Source: Zerene cesonia
Lineage: Eukaryota; Arthropoda; Insecta; Lepidoptera; Pieridae
DNA length: 64,000 nt
Direction of reading: 5' to 3'
Assembly: GCF_012273895.1 (NCBI RefSeq)
Contig: NC_052115.1
Span: 1,364,001-1,428,000, forward strand
Shown here: positions 54,635 through 64,000 of the stretch, in pieces
How positions within the stretch are numbered: the first letter of the stretch is position 1
Layout: each line of letters begins with the position of its first letter
Made by a program: the position numbers and the translations under genes
Notes under the pieces: generated by a model
What the model was told of the DNA's origin: nothing
What the model saw: only the letters and a program-made list of their open reading frames with translations
The model's database searches: none

Positions 54635-54865
54635 TCAATATGCGTAAACACGTAAATAACCAGGGCGCCGGAGAATATCGAATTCTCCAGGATTTTGTCG
54701 AACTCTCACTGCAGCAGCGGATAACTGACTAAACTCCACTGTATTCCATCGAGCAACTTTCAGTAGCAGCGTACGGGTATTGTTAGAATTCATCCGATAT
54801 ACAGTTGGGAACCCTAGAGCATGCCAGAGCGTGATGCTGATATAGCACTCAAAGATTCGATACGC
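54635..54865 (-). CDS. Unidentified open frame with adjacent AATAAA
   Basis: 76 codons open (52 from the ATG at 54793), from AYRIFECYISITLWHALG to GEFDILRRPGYLRVYAY, then TGA. AATAAA follows 4 nt after the stop, then an AT-rich A/T-repeat tail. GC content is higher than the surroundings. No family recognised. It could be the 3' end of a retroposed or transposon-borne gene, or a terminal exon. No upstream exon was found. Confidence 0.3.
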   Translation of the reverse strand, partial: AYRIFECYISITLWHALGFPTVYRMNSNNTRTLLLKVARWNTVEFSQLSAAAVRVRQNPGEFDILRRPGYLRVYAY

Positions 54866-55950
54866 TCATGTTGAAATAATGACCAGTCCTTACGCTTTTA
54901 AATTCTTATATTACGAATTTGAAAGGGAACATGTAAATATGTTTGTGTGCAATTAATTGAAAACCACTTGAGACTCGTTTCAAAACACATGATTTTGAAA
55001 TGTCTCGCATAAAAGCATATTCTCAATACACTATGAACATGATCACTTGTAATTCGAAATATCTTATATTATGTATTCGTAAGTTGAATATAAATATTAG
55101 GATTTCTGCAAAATTTTTTCCCTAAACTTATTCTAAAGATAGTGGAGAGGAGAGAGGGTAGTTTGATATAAATCTATTTGTATAAAACTTCTGTAATATT
55201 GAAGCTAAATTGCAAAAAAGTAACTGCAGTTTGTACGAACGAAGCCACGGGCAGAAAGCTAAATGAATATGAAGATTGTATAAGGCAAGATTATCAAGCT
55301 GAGCCTCATGACGAGTGGAGTGAATGTAAAAAGATGCAACTGTTAGGTAATAGAAGCTCCGGAGTTACCTCACGCGATATCAAATAATGATTAGACACTA
55401 AGTGCTAGAAACATTAGAGTCAATAGAATTTAGTATTTGTATTCGCAGTGAGAGATGGAATACATTAAACTTTACATTGCTTGAGCAGTTAGAACTTCCC
55501 CATATAGTCCTCGAGAGCAAATAAAATTGTCTGTTTTTTTGATAAAATTGTGTCTGTTCTTACTCAGTTTTGCATTTATATCGTTAACCTGCGTTTGTTG
55601 GTTAGCGTGTTGTTGTATCTCTAGTCTTCCTCCATAAATATTATATCCAGGACAAAGAAATTTCTTGTCTATTCAAACTAATCGATCCTGAGATATATTG
55701 ATTTAAAGAAATAATAAACAAATTGGGGAAGGTACTGACATCTTTAATACAGGTTACTCTGTAACCTAGCAAAGATATCGGTCTTGAACCTTTAATTGTT
55801 TTATGCCTATTTGTACTGCTACCGTGATGTACTTAGCTATAAGGTTAGGTTAAGTGTTTGGTCCACTGTATAACATTTGAACCAATTATTTGATCCTATC
55901 TAATGATACAATCAGGCATGTTTATAAGTTCTTTTTTACTATATATATTA

Positions 55951-56127
55951 CAAGCGATCCGCCCCGCTTTCGCTCGTGGTACATATATAGCCTACTATAG
56001 CCTTCCTCAATAAATGGGCTATAGATAGCCTACGTGTACATTGAATTTTTAAAGCGGATCTTTAGTTGCTGAGATTAGCGCGTTCAACCAAACAAACAAA
56101 CAAAATCTTCAGCTTTAAAATATTATA
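55951..56127 (+). repeat. CTTCGCCCGTGGTACAT-family copy
   Basis: CGATCCGCCCCGCTTTCGCT to CAAACAAACAAACAAAATC and TTCAGCTTTAAAATATTAT. Confidence 0.6.
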
Positions 56128-56340
56128 TACCAGCTTTTGCCCGTGGCTTCACACGCGTTAATTCGGAGTGGTTTAACAGATGTTATTATACATATAAACC
56201 TTTCTCTTGAATCACTCTATCTATTAAAAGAAACCCTATCAAAATCCGTTGGGCAGTTTTAATTATTTAAGCATATATAGGGGCTTAGGGACAGAGAAAG
56301 CGACTTTGTGTTATATTATGTAGTGATAATATAGATTATA
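56128..56340 (+). repeat. AAGCGACTTTG-family repeat copy
   Basis: CCAGCTTTTGCCCGTGGCTT to GAGAAAGCGACTTTGTGTTA. Confidence 0.6.
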
Positions 56341-56984
56341 CTTTAAAGCGTAAGGGTATAGCGACAGACCTGCGTTTTCCACGTCACCATATAAAATATT
56401 TATCGCAAAGTGGTGTCTGTGGTCCGGCTTAAAGCAACATAAATCAGGAAAGAAAAAGCAGAATAAAATTATCATCTTCAAACGCAAAACTGGCTTTTAC
56501 TAGATTGATAATATTAGATATTGTTGCGAGCGTGATGCGACTACAGTGGCGAAAGTATTTTATGGTGTTTATTCTAGAGAAGCTTGGAGAATTTTATTTT
56601 TTTTTATATGTATATTTGTAATGGTGTATTGTCAAAACTTACAAATCTATATTGTACACAAAGAAAGAACAATACAATGGACATAATATGAAAAAATAAG
56701 TACAGAAGGCGGTCTTATCGCTTGCAAGCGATCTCTTCCAGACAACCGCAAAGCAGAGGAAAGCTGCGAAGGAGGGGAGTGGTAGTGCACAAGATAGAAA
56801 TATACTAATTGTATTTATAATTACGTATATACAATATATATACATACATATGTATCTGTGCAGGGGTAGCTTAGAAGCAGGAGATGGACATGAATTCCTT
56901 ATCCTTTACGATATCACCAAAACCTCGAAAGTTCACAATGTCAGTTAGATATGTAAGAAAAGTTGATTGGCCATTTAATAAAAA

Positions 56985-57206
56985 CTAGCTGCGCCCCGCG
57001 GTTTCACCCGCGTAAGTCTATCACGTAGGAGTATCAGGATAAAAAGTTGCCTATATGTTATTACAGTTGTCAAGCTAGTACATAGTATGTCCAGTACCAA
57101 ATATCGTTGCAATCGGTTCAGTAGATTTTGCGTGAAAGAGTAACAAACATCCAAACATAAATCCATCCATCTATACTTACAAATATTTTATACTATTAGT
57201 AGGATA
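56985..57206 (+). repeat. CTAGCTGCG-type interspersed repeat, copy 7
   Basis: CTAGCTGCGCCCCGCGGTTT to TATTAGTAGGAT, with a small insertion in the middle. Confidence 0.75.
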
Positions 57207-58005
57207 TCACAAGTTAAGGCTTTGTGAATATACCTATGACATACATATAATATAATAACTAGCTTATGTTATAGATGTCATATAAAATTACATCCAATTC
57301 TTTACACTCTTTATGTCTTTACCTCGTATTTTAGTATTCGATGAGAGATTCTATAGAAATAAGGTATTCTGGCGAGAAAACGTTACAAACAGTAGAGAAA
57401 ATACTCTCATGTGTTCAAATTATACTTGTATTAATTGGTTCAATATTTGAAGTTATTTAAATTATAAATATATGATACTACAAGTGCTTTATGTACGTTA
57501 AATGTTCTCATATGACAAAATAAATAAAGTAAATAAATTATTTTATACCTGCACCTGTTCCCCTTTTTATTACCATATACACGACTCCAGCATAAATTTA
57601 CTTATCAGCTGATCGGAAAATACGATGTTAGAATTGTTTGTGAAGTAAACAAGTAAGAAATATTTTTTGTATAAAATAGAAATATCTTTCCTGTAGTTAT
57701 GTTAAAATCCAATTATAATCCAGTCACAAGCAGCGATCACGAATACGCCAATATAAAGCGTTAGCTTTCGAATAAAACTCTTGTTTTATTATAATGGCGT
57801 TAATTTGTATATACAGAATGGGCATAACAAGTCGGTCATTCAAATTCTTAAGCTGGACGAGAGCGGAATTGAAAGGTGGTGAAAGTTAAGTCCTTGTGGC
57901 GTTCCTATGAACTAGTGGCGGTCATCGGCTCTATAACAGACGAAGCCGCCGGACGAACGGAGATATTTGGGTGTTTATGTCACTGCATGATACTTTTATT
58001 GTGTA

Positions 58006-58140
58006 CTAGCTATCCGCCCCGGCTTCGCCCATGGTATATATATAGCCTATAGCCATCCTCAATAAATGGGCTATCTATCACTGAAAGAATTTTTCAAATC
58101 GGACCGGTAAACTCTTCAGCTTTATAATATTAGTATAGAT
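58006..58140 (+). repeat. CTTCGCCCGTGGTACAT-family copy, cleanest
   Basis: CTAGCTATCCGCCCCGGCTT, CCTCAATAAATGGGCTATCT and CTTTATAATATTAGTATAGA. Confidence 0.7.
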
Positions 58141-58354
58141 TAACGGGTGGGTGGTTTGCGTGATTACACGCATGTGCTGTATCTGTGCTCTGGTAATACG
58201 ATATTTCTAATACATATAACCAATACATAATAACACCTACTAAAGATTAAGGTTATTAAAGCATGCAGTCGGGCATGCGTGCACAAAGCCGCGAATTTTT
58301 AGTTTACTATTTCTAGTTTAATGTTAAAATAAATTAAGATTAATTTTATCCTTA

Positions 58355-58525
58355 CATAGTATAAAACCAAGTCGCTTTCTCTGTCTGTCACTATATATGC
58401 TTAAATCTTTGACTACACAAAGGTTTTATAGGGTTTTTTTTAATATATTGTGTTTCAAGAGGATGGTTCATTTGTATAATAACATCTGTTAAGCTAATCC
58501 GCGTATCTATTAAGCATTTAACGCG
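58355..58525 (-). repeat. AAGCGACTTTG-family repeat copy
   Basis: Reverse orientation, CCAAGTCGCTTTCTCTGTCT and TTAAGCTAATCCGCGTATCT. Confidence 0.55.
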
Positions 58526-59587
58526 TGCAATTTCTTTTCCACAAAAACACATACAGCACAAAAAATGGTTCTAGTACAAAACTTCGGATGCGGTTCACTG
58601 ATGCATATTATATGATAACTAAAACAGCGGTAATGCAGGTCACCAAGTCTACTACTGTATGTGTGTGTACAATCTCATTTTAATTTTAATCAATGTGGAT
58701 TAAAATGTATAAATACTACATCTGATTGAATTACCTTCAATAAACTAGCACACAAACATTAAGCATAAATATCATAATAATGCCTAGCCTAAGCCCCGAG
58801 GCCTTGTACAGACCACTTTAATGATACCCGCCCCATTGTACATAATTCAAACATTTTTTAAGTATTTTATTTATCTGTTGTTTATGTATTGTAAACATAC
58901 CAACTTAATATTATAAATGCGAAAGTAGATCTAGAAACTGTAACTATGGGAGTTTGCCTTTGACTTGGGGGCCGAAGCCGCGGGAGGAAAGCTAGTAAAA
59001 AATGAGATTTATATACGAACTAGTGTATCTAAATTTTTGTACTAGTGTTAAGAATTAAGGCTCGTCATTAGGATGGTTTTATGTGTTGGATGGACATATT
59101 TGTCGGGAAGGTTAAGTAGCATCACGCTAGTGCCTTTGGGAGCCATATTTATATAATTTGTAAGAAAACATTATTTTTGAGAGATGGAGACGGTTTGTCG
59201 ACTAGAGCTTTATTAATGTATCCCAACTTTGCCCTATTGAAGAAGACTTTCGCGCAGTGACCTGACCGCTTAGTGCTGGATCATGTTTCGACTTTTAATG
59301 ACAAAGAACCACTGTGACTGTTAGAATTAGGTACCTTAGGTTATTCAGCTAGCTGCGACAATGATTGTGACATTATTGGTTGCAATTATCCGTAGAGGCG
59401 TGGAAAAAAAGTCATGGATTATTTACTGTCAAACTATTCGTAAAGTTTGTAATTATATTGTATTTTTATTTATGTAAGTACATAATTTTAAGAAATAAAT
59501 AATGATTCATAATATATGTTATCTGTGAATGCATAGGCTATGTTTTATTTTGATTTTATCCCGGGTCAACGCGGGTGGAGCCGATAT

Positions 59588-59931
59588 TTTTTTTTATGCC
59601 ATAGCCGGCAGTGAAGCTGATGGTCGCCTGATGATAAGCGCGACCACCGCCCATGAACATTTGGAGAGGCGTAAGGCCAATTGCAGACCTTACGCCTCTA
59701 AAAATGGATTGCAAACTTTAAATTGGAAAGTGGTTAAGAAAAGATCGATAAGAGGAATAAGGAAAAAGACTAGGAAGGGTAAGGAAAAGGATATGTGCCT
59801 CCGGCTCCCCCACTCACCGTACGAAACACAATAGTAAACTATTATTTCAGGCTAGTCTATCGTGGGGGGGTGTGGTAATTCCCCGGTGCGAGCTAGCCCA
59901 ATTCGTGACGAAGCGTACTCGACTCCCATAC
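59588..59931 (-). repeat. Poly(A)-tailed SINE-like element, copy 4
   Basis: T-run at 59588-59596, then ATGCCATAGCCGGCAGTGAA and the shared body, with a perfect 12-bp internal stem. It is inserted into another repeat fragment (59550-59587). Confidence 0.8.
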
Positions 59932-60262
59932 AGATACGAGCGATTAAGACATATGTATAGATAACATACCCATCTTGTGATGTATAATGGCAATTTCTAT
60001 ACCCAATGAGACCTATCGCAAGATAATATAACGCACCTCTAATTACAAAATTATAGAACTCTAGACTTACGTAATTCCGAAAAGTATATTTCTATTGTCT
60101 ACAAACAATTTAATAACATCCGTATCAAGATAACTGGGCGATAACTCGTGCGGTAACGTAAGGAATGATTACGTAAACTCTTCCTTTCACGGAGCTTTTA
60201 TCTACAAATTACTAGTTTTAATATCCCTTTCTCAGTTTGCACAAACAGAAGTAAGAAAAGTT

Positions 60263-60475
60263 TTGAGTGTGGGATTCGAGCTCGCTTCGGCACGAATTGG
60301 GCCAGCTCGCACCTGGGAAGTGTCACATCCCCACAGAGACCGGCGTGAAATAGTAGCAAGGATTTCGTTGGGCGAGTGGGGGAGCTGAAGGCCTGTTTTA
60401 ACTCACCCCTCACAGTCTATTCCTTTATTCAAGTCGTCAATCCTTTCCTTATCCTTTACCCGTTAAAACCTGGTT
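60263..60475 (+). repeat. Poly(A)-tailed SINE-like element, opposite orientation, 3'-truncated
   Basis: Reads as the reverse complement of the copies at 37, 47, 50 and 59.6 kb (CGGCACGAATTGGGCCAGCT), ending near 60475 without the A-tail. Only 330 bp from copy 4, so the pair is an inverted repeat. Confidence 0.75.
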
Positions 60476-62625
60476 AGTACCATAAAACATTCATATTTTT
60501 AATTTGTTTATTTTTTCAAATAAATAAATGTTTACACATCTTTGAGTTTCGAAGTTCGTAATCTCTAAAATTCCTCTTCGTAGTTTCATGTTGAAAATGT
60601 GGAAACGCCTTAATAACTTCCAGGAGTGACACAACTCTACAGCTGGTAATGCTATTGTTTGTATAACGATATAAATTCACACGTGTCCGAGATCTGTATG
60701 AATTTGTACGGCCATAGCTCTTATTTCGTCACTTTACTGAGAGGCAATCGCGATTTGTTGTGTTTGCAATGTCGCACGATATTTTAGTTGAGTCTTAAGT
60801 ATTCTTGAGCTTTTAGGCAGCGGTGGGAATAGAATGGTGATGATGGTGATAGTCATAGATTATACACTTATAAACTGTGATGGTGATCTAACTTCTCGGA
60901 AGAATTTTCGGTTATTTTAAGATGATGATGGCCATTTTTCGGAATTATCATAAAAAACATAATTTAATAACACACGTAAGGATGTATGGATTTTATAAGA
61001 GATTTGGAATTCAAACATTACTGAATAGGAAGATTAAACGAGGTGAAATCGTTTATAACTGTTTAAAATAAATTGATACTATGTTACGATAAAAAATCAT
61101 ACATTAGATTTTATCTTTACTTATATATAATGCAAAACTTTGCCAGTCAATTTGTTTCATTTACGTCGCAACGGAGTTAGCCGATACAAATTCAATAAAT
61201 AGAAAATAATGTAAAAATTTCGAAAGTAAGAACCACACTATGTGTTCCTACCAATTTTAATAACCAGTGGAGGGTTGTTATTATAAAAATTCAAATCAAA
61301 TGAAACCATTCACATCTACAGGCTGATGTATGTGACATATTTTATATCCTATATATGTTATTTGTATTGTTCTGCGTGTAATGGAAACACACCTCAACAC
61401 ACAGCATCAATCATTGGAGTCCGAAAGTAAGCTGTAACGCTATTGTTTCTGATCTAGAACGAAACTCGCTTACAGGGAGAGAAAATAACGTTGCTTTTGT
61501 AGGGCGTCATTATTTCTTGACGAAACATGCATGACGGGTAAAATTTTGGACTATTAGATAAATATTTTCAATAACACAAAATATATTATGATGCGAAATT
61601 GGCAGATGAGACCCGTACCTATTTTAATATATATAAAAAAAAAATAAAATAAACAGTCGTTTATAAATTCATTATAATAATTTATTAATTATTTAATTAC
61701 GAATCGAATGGCCAAGGTTGATGTTTCTGTCCCACTTTAATAACGACCTCTTGCGACAATATTATTTTATTATAGATTCAGGTAACACGAAAATAACTAA
61801 AAATAGTTTACACCTACGTCCTTATTCTTCACTTGGCTTCAGTTCACACTATAATTCAGGACCATTAAATATTACGTGGCCGAAACAATTACACAATTAA
61901 GCATCGGAAGTGTAACAATGACAGTAGTTTCGACACGGCCGCGTAAGCTGCGCATCATGATTTCCTTATATGATCTCAAATTTGCGCTTTGCTTTCGCCT
62001 GTCTGAGCTGGCTAAAATAAGTTTAACGACTGTTCTATTACAATGTATGTGGATTATTATGTCCTCGTTACCATAATCAAAATAATAGGCCAACAGCTAG
62101 TAAATTGCGAAGCAAATTAAATAAAATATTTGAAAAGCACGCTATGACGTGAGGACCTTCCGATGTATTTTTGGGAAGAAGCTTGCCTCGAGATAAGGAT
62201 AATAAACAACCGACTCAGTACACCTCTCAATACTCTCTTACTCTTTCTCGTTTCTAGAACAAAAAAAAAATGGATTAATAATGTTTATAATTTTATCTAT
62301 GTAGACAGCAGTAGGTACTATAGATGTCAAAGATTTGAAAGAGATAGCTTAAAGTTAAAACCAAAGACAGAACAGGTTGTGTTACGCAATAACATCATTA
62401 GCCCAAATTTTCTGCCGTAACGATACCTATACCGCCAAATTAGGATGTTTGTATAACATGATTTTTATGCATTTATCTAGTAAGTTTTTGAAATTGTTCA
62501 TCCATTACGTTATAACTAAAATATCAATATTCTTAAGACACAGACAAGCTCTATTATAATATTGTGGAAGCTCTCAATCGAGCACTGGAACAGTAAGGGC
62601 TAAATAAATAAGTAGATAGATAGTA

Positions 62626-62832
62626 TTTTCTTGTGTTTGATTTTACGCGAGTATTATGACATTACATTTAGAAATTAAAGACTTTTTAACGGATTTTTAA
62701 ATGCGATTTCTTTATTATATTATGAACCCGACGTTGCGAACACTTTGCAGCGAGCGTGGTCACGGGGAGACTGGTCTGGAGACTGGAGGGTATCGTTTTA
62801 AAATCCGTTAAAAAGTCTTTAATTTCTAAAAG
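62626..62832. mobile_element. MITE-like element, copy B, with ~30-bp terminal inverted arms
   Basis: Arms at 62669-62698 and 62800-62829 are inverted copies (AAATTAAAGACTTTTTAACG and complement). The core holds GCAGCGAGCGTGGTCACGG, the reverse complement of the core in copy A. No transposase is encoded. Confidence 0.65.
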
Positions 62833-63474
62833 TAGATAGATTTTATGTTCTTTAATATAGGGGGAGGGGGTGTTCATCTCAAAATCGACAGCCAGGCTTC
62901 GCCCGTGGTACCCGGATAGTTGCTTCCAATTTTTTTCATTGAATTTATTATTAACGTACAAGAAACGAGAGAAGTATTTTAAACGAGAGTTAATTTTTTC
63001 AAACGAAGAATTAATTATTTATATAGCAAGTATTTCGTTATCTGTGGTATTATGATCTAAAGATTAATGACCATTATGCAACAAAGCGTTCATCAATTAA
63101 GATAATGCACAAATTATACGGAAGATTTCTCTTAATTGCTAACTCGTACAGTGAACAACCGTGTTTTTTTGTTCATTTCAAAATTTTTCATATCTCATTT
63201 TTCATTTACAAAAATCTCGTGTCAGTCTGTGATTAATATTCACCAGAACTACTGTATTAAATAACCACAACATTTTTTTTTTACAGCTATTATACATATA
63301 TTTTGAGAGGTCTGAAAATGGGTCGGATATTATTTTTGTAGTGGAAAAGGTGCCTAATCAGAACATTATTTGTCGGGTCAGCTAGTAAATCTTTATAAGC
63401 TTATTGCATTGTTTTTTGGTAAGTGTTAGAAATTAAACGCAAATATCCATATCATTAATATATATAATCAATTA

Positions 63475-63625
63475 ATCTGACGGTAGACGACGGCACAAAG
63501 GCACGGTGATTCTTAAACGCAAGCGCACGTCTAGAAGTCTCGAGCAAAAAGTGACACGCGTGCGCCACCACCTGGCTCGGTAGCTTCACTCGGTGTTGCC
63601 AACATAAGTATATCTATTGTACCTG
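63475..63625 (-). promoter_or_regulatory. Possible promoter or first non-coding exon
   Basis: A GC-rich unique patch with GTTGGCAACACCGAG and, about 110 nt further along the minus strand, an initiator-like TCAGATT. No ATG-bearing exon was recognised next to it. Confidence 0.25.
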
Positions 63626-64000
63626 ATTTTTTTATCTGATTTAATTTCTCAATAACTATAAATACTTACACAATGCAACTACAATATATTATACAAAAAG
63701 AATCACACCAATCTGTTGGTTTCCTGTTTGTGTTTGATATGAAATTGTTTTTATTTGGTTCTTTATGTAGAAGCAATATAGAGAGCGATATAGAAAAAAT
63801 TTCATATAAATAAGGCTATTATAGATTTTTATTATAATAATAAATAACATTCTGAGTTTGATCAAAGTTTAAAGCTATATAAATAAATAAATTTATTTGA
63901 TTTAAAATATTGTAATTATAGAAACTAGTCTGTGGTTTAATTCGCGTGGTACTCGTATAAGTAATGTCCATATTAATCTATATTATAATCTTACTCTGTG

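Larger units (their letters stand above)
45430..64000. other. Region upstream of the P/Q-rich gene without recognised genes
   Basis: 18.5 kb of AT-rich DNA with repeats at 47.1, 48.5, 48.7, 50.2, 50.8, 51.7, 55.9-57.2, 58.0-58.5, 59.6-60.5 and 62.6 kb, plus the unidentified frame at 54.6-54.9 kb. The stretches between hold nothing I can support. Confidence 0.5.

Noticed and set aside
1..64000. CRISPR arrays, rRNA genes, bacterial operons, viral genomes
   Set aside because: No spaced direct repeats, no rRNA signature, and gene structure with introns throughout shows a eukaryotic nuclear locus.

Overview
The window reads as nuclear DNA of a moth or butterfly. It is AT-rich, its introns run from under 100 bp to more than 18 kb, and it is peppered with interspersed repeats of the kind usual in Lepidoptera: short elements bounded by CTAGCTGCGCCCCGCGG, tRNA-headed SINEs with GAT-repeat tails, and poly(A) SINE-like elements. 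I see no bacterial, organellar or CRISPR content. One run of exactly 1000 N (31633-32632) is an assembly gap.

Three protein-coding genes can be assembled from spliced exons with matching phases. (1) Minus strand, from 23676 leftwards off the window edge: the N-terminal part of an OSBPL9/ORP9-type oxysterol-binding-protein-related protein. Seven exons are visible, encoding a PH domain and the segment after it. The lipid-transfer (ORD) domain lies beyond position 1. (2) Plus strand, 8550-23223: a complete five-exon ELOVL fatty-acid elongase of 273 residues with all family motifs intact. It lies entirely inside the 18.7-kb first intron of the ORP gene, in antisense orientation. (3) Minus strand, 24555-45270: a secreted proline/glutamine-rich protein of about 1259 residues. 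Its body is one 3.4-kb exon plus a terminal exon. Its first coding exon appears to be only 18 nt (MRLIFW), about 16.5 kb upstream, and completes a signal peptide across the splice.

Layout: 1-23.8 kb holds the ORP gene with the elongase nested inside it. A 0.8-kb spacer runs from 23.8 to 24.55 kb. From 24.55 to 45.4 kb is the P/Q-rich gene, mostly a long intron containing SINEs, stem-loops and the gap. From 45.4 to 64 kb I recognise no gene, only repeats, one unidentified ORF and a possible promoter-like patch. The ORP and elongase genes both concern membrane lipids (sterol/phosphoinositide transfer at membrane contacts, and very-long-chain fatty-acid synthesis in the ER). That could reflect shared control or coincidence.

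The most unusual structures are a cluster of six short hairpins with apparently compensatory stems at 4980-5212, two long perfect hairpins (6889-6971 and 44045-44102), a near-continuous 32-bp palindrome (40462-40493), and an unidentified 76-codon open frame at 54635-54865. All calls come from reading the sequence. No database search was possible.
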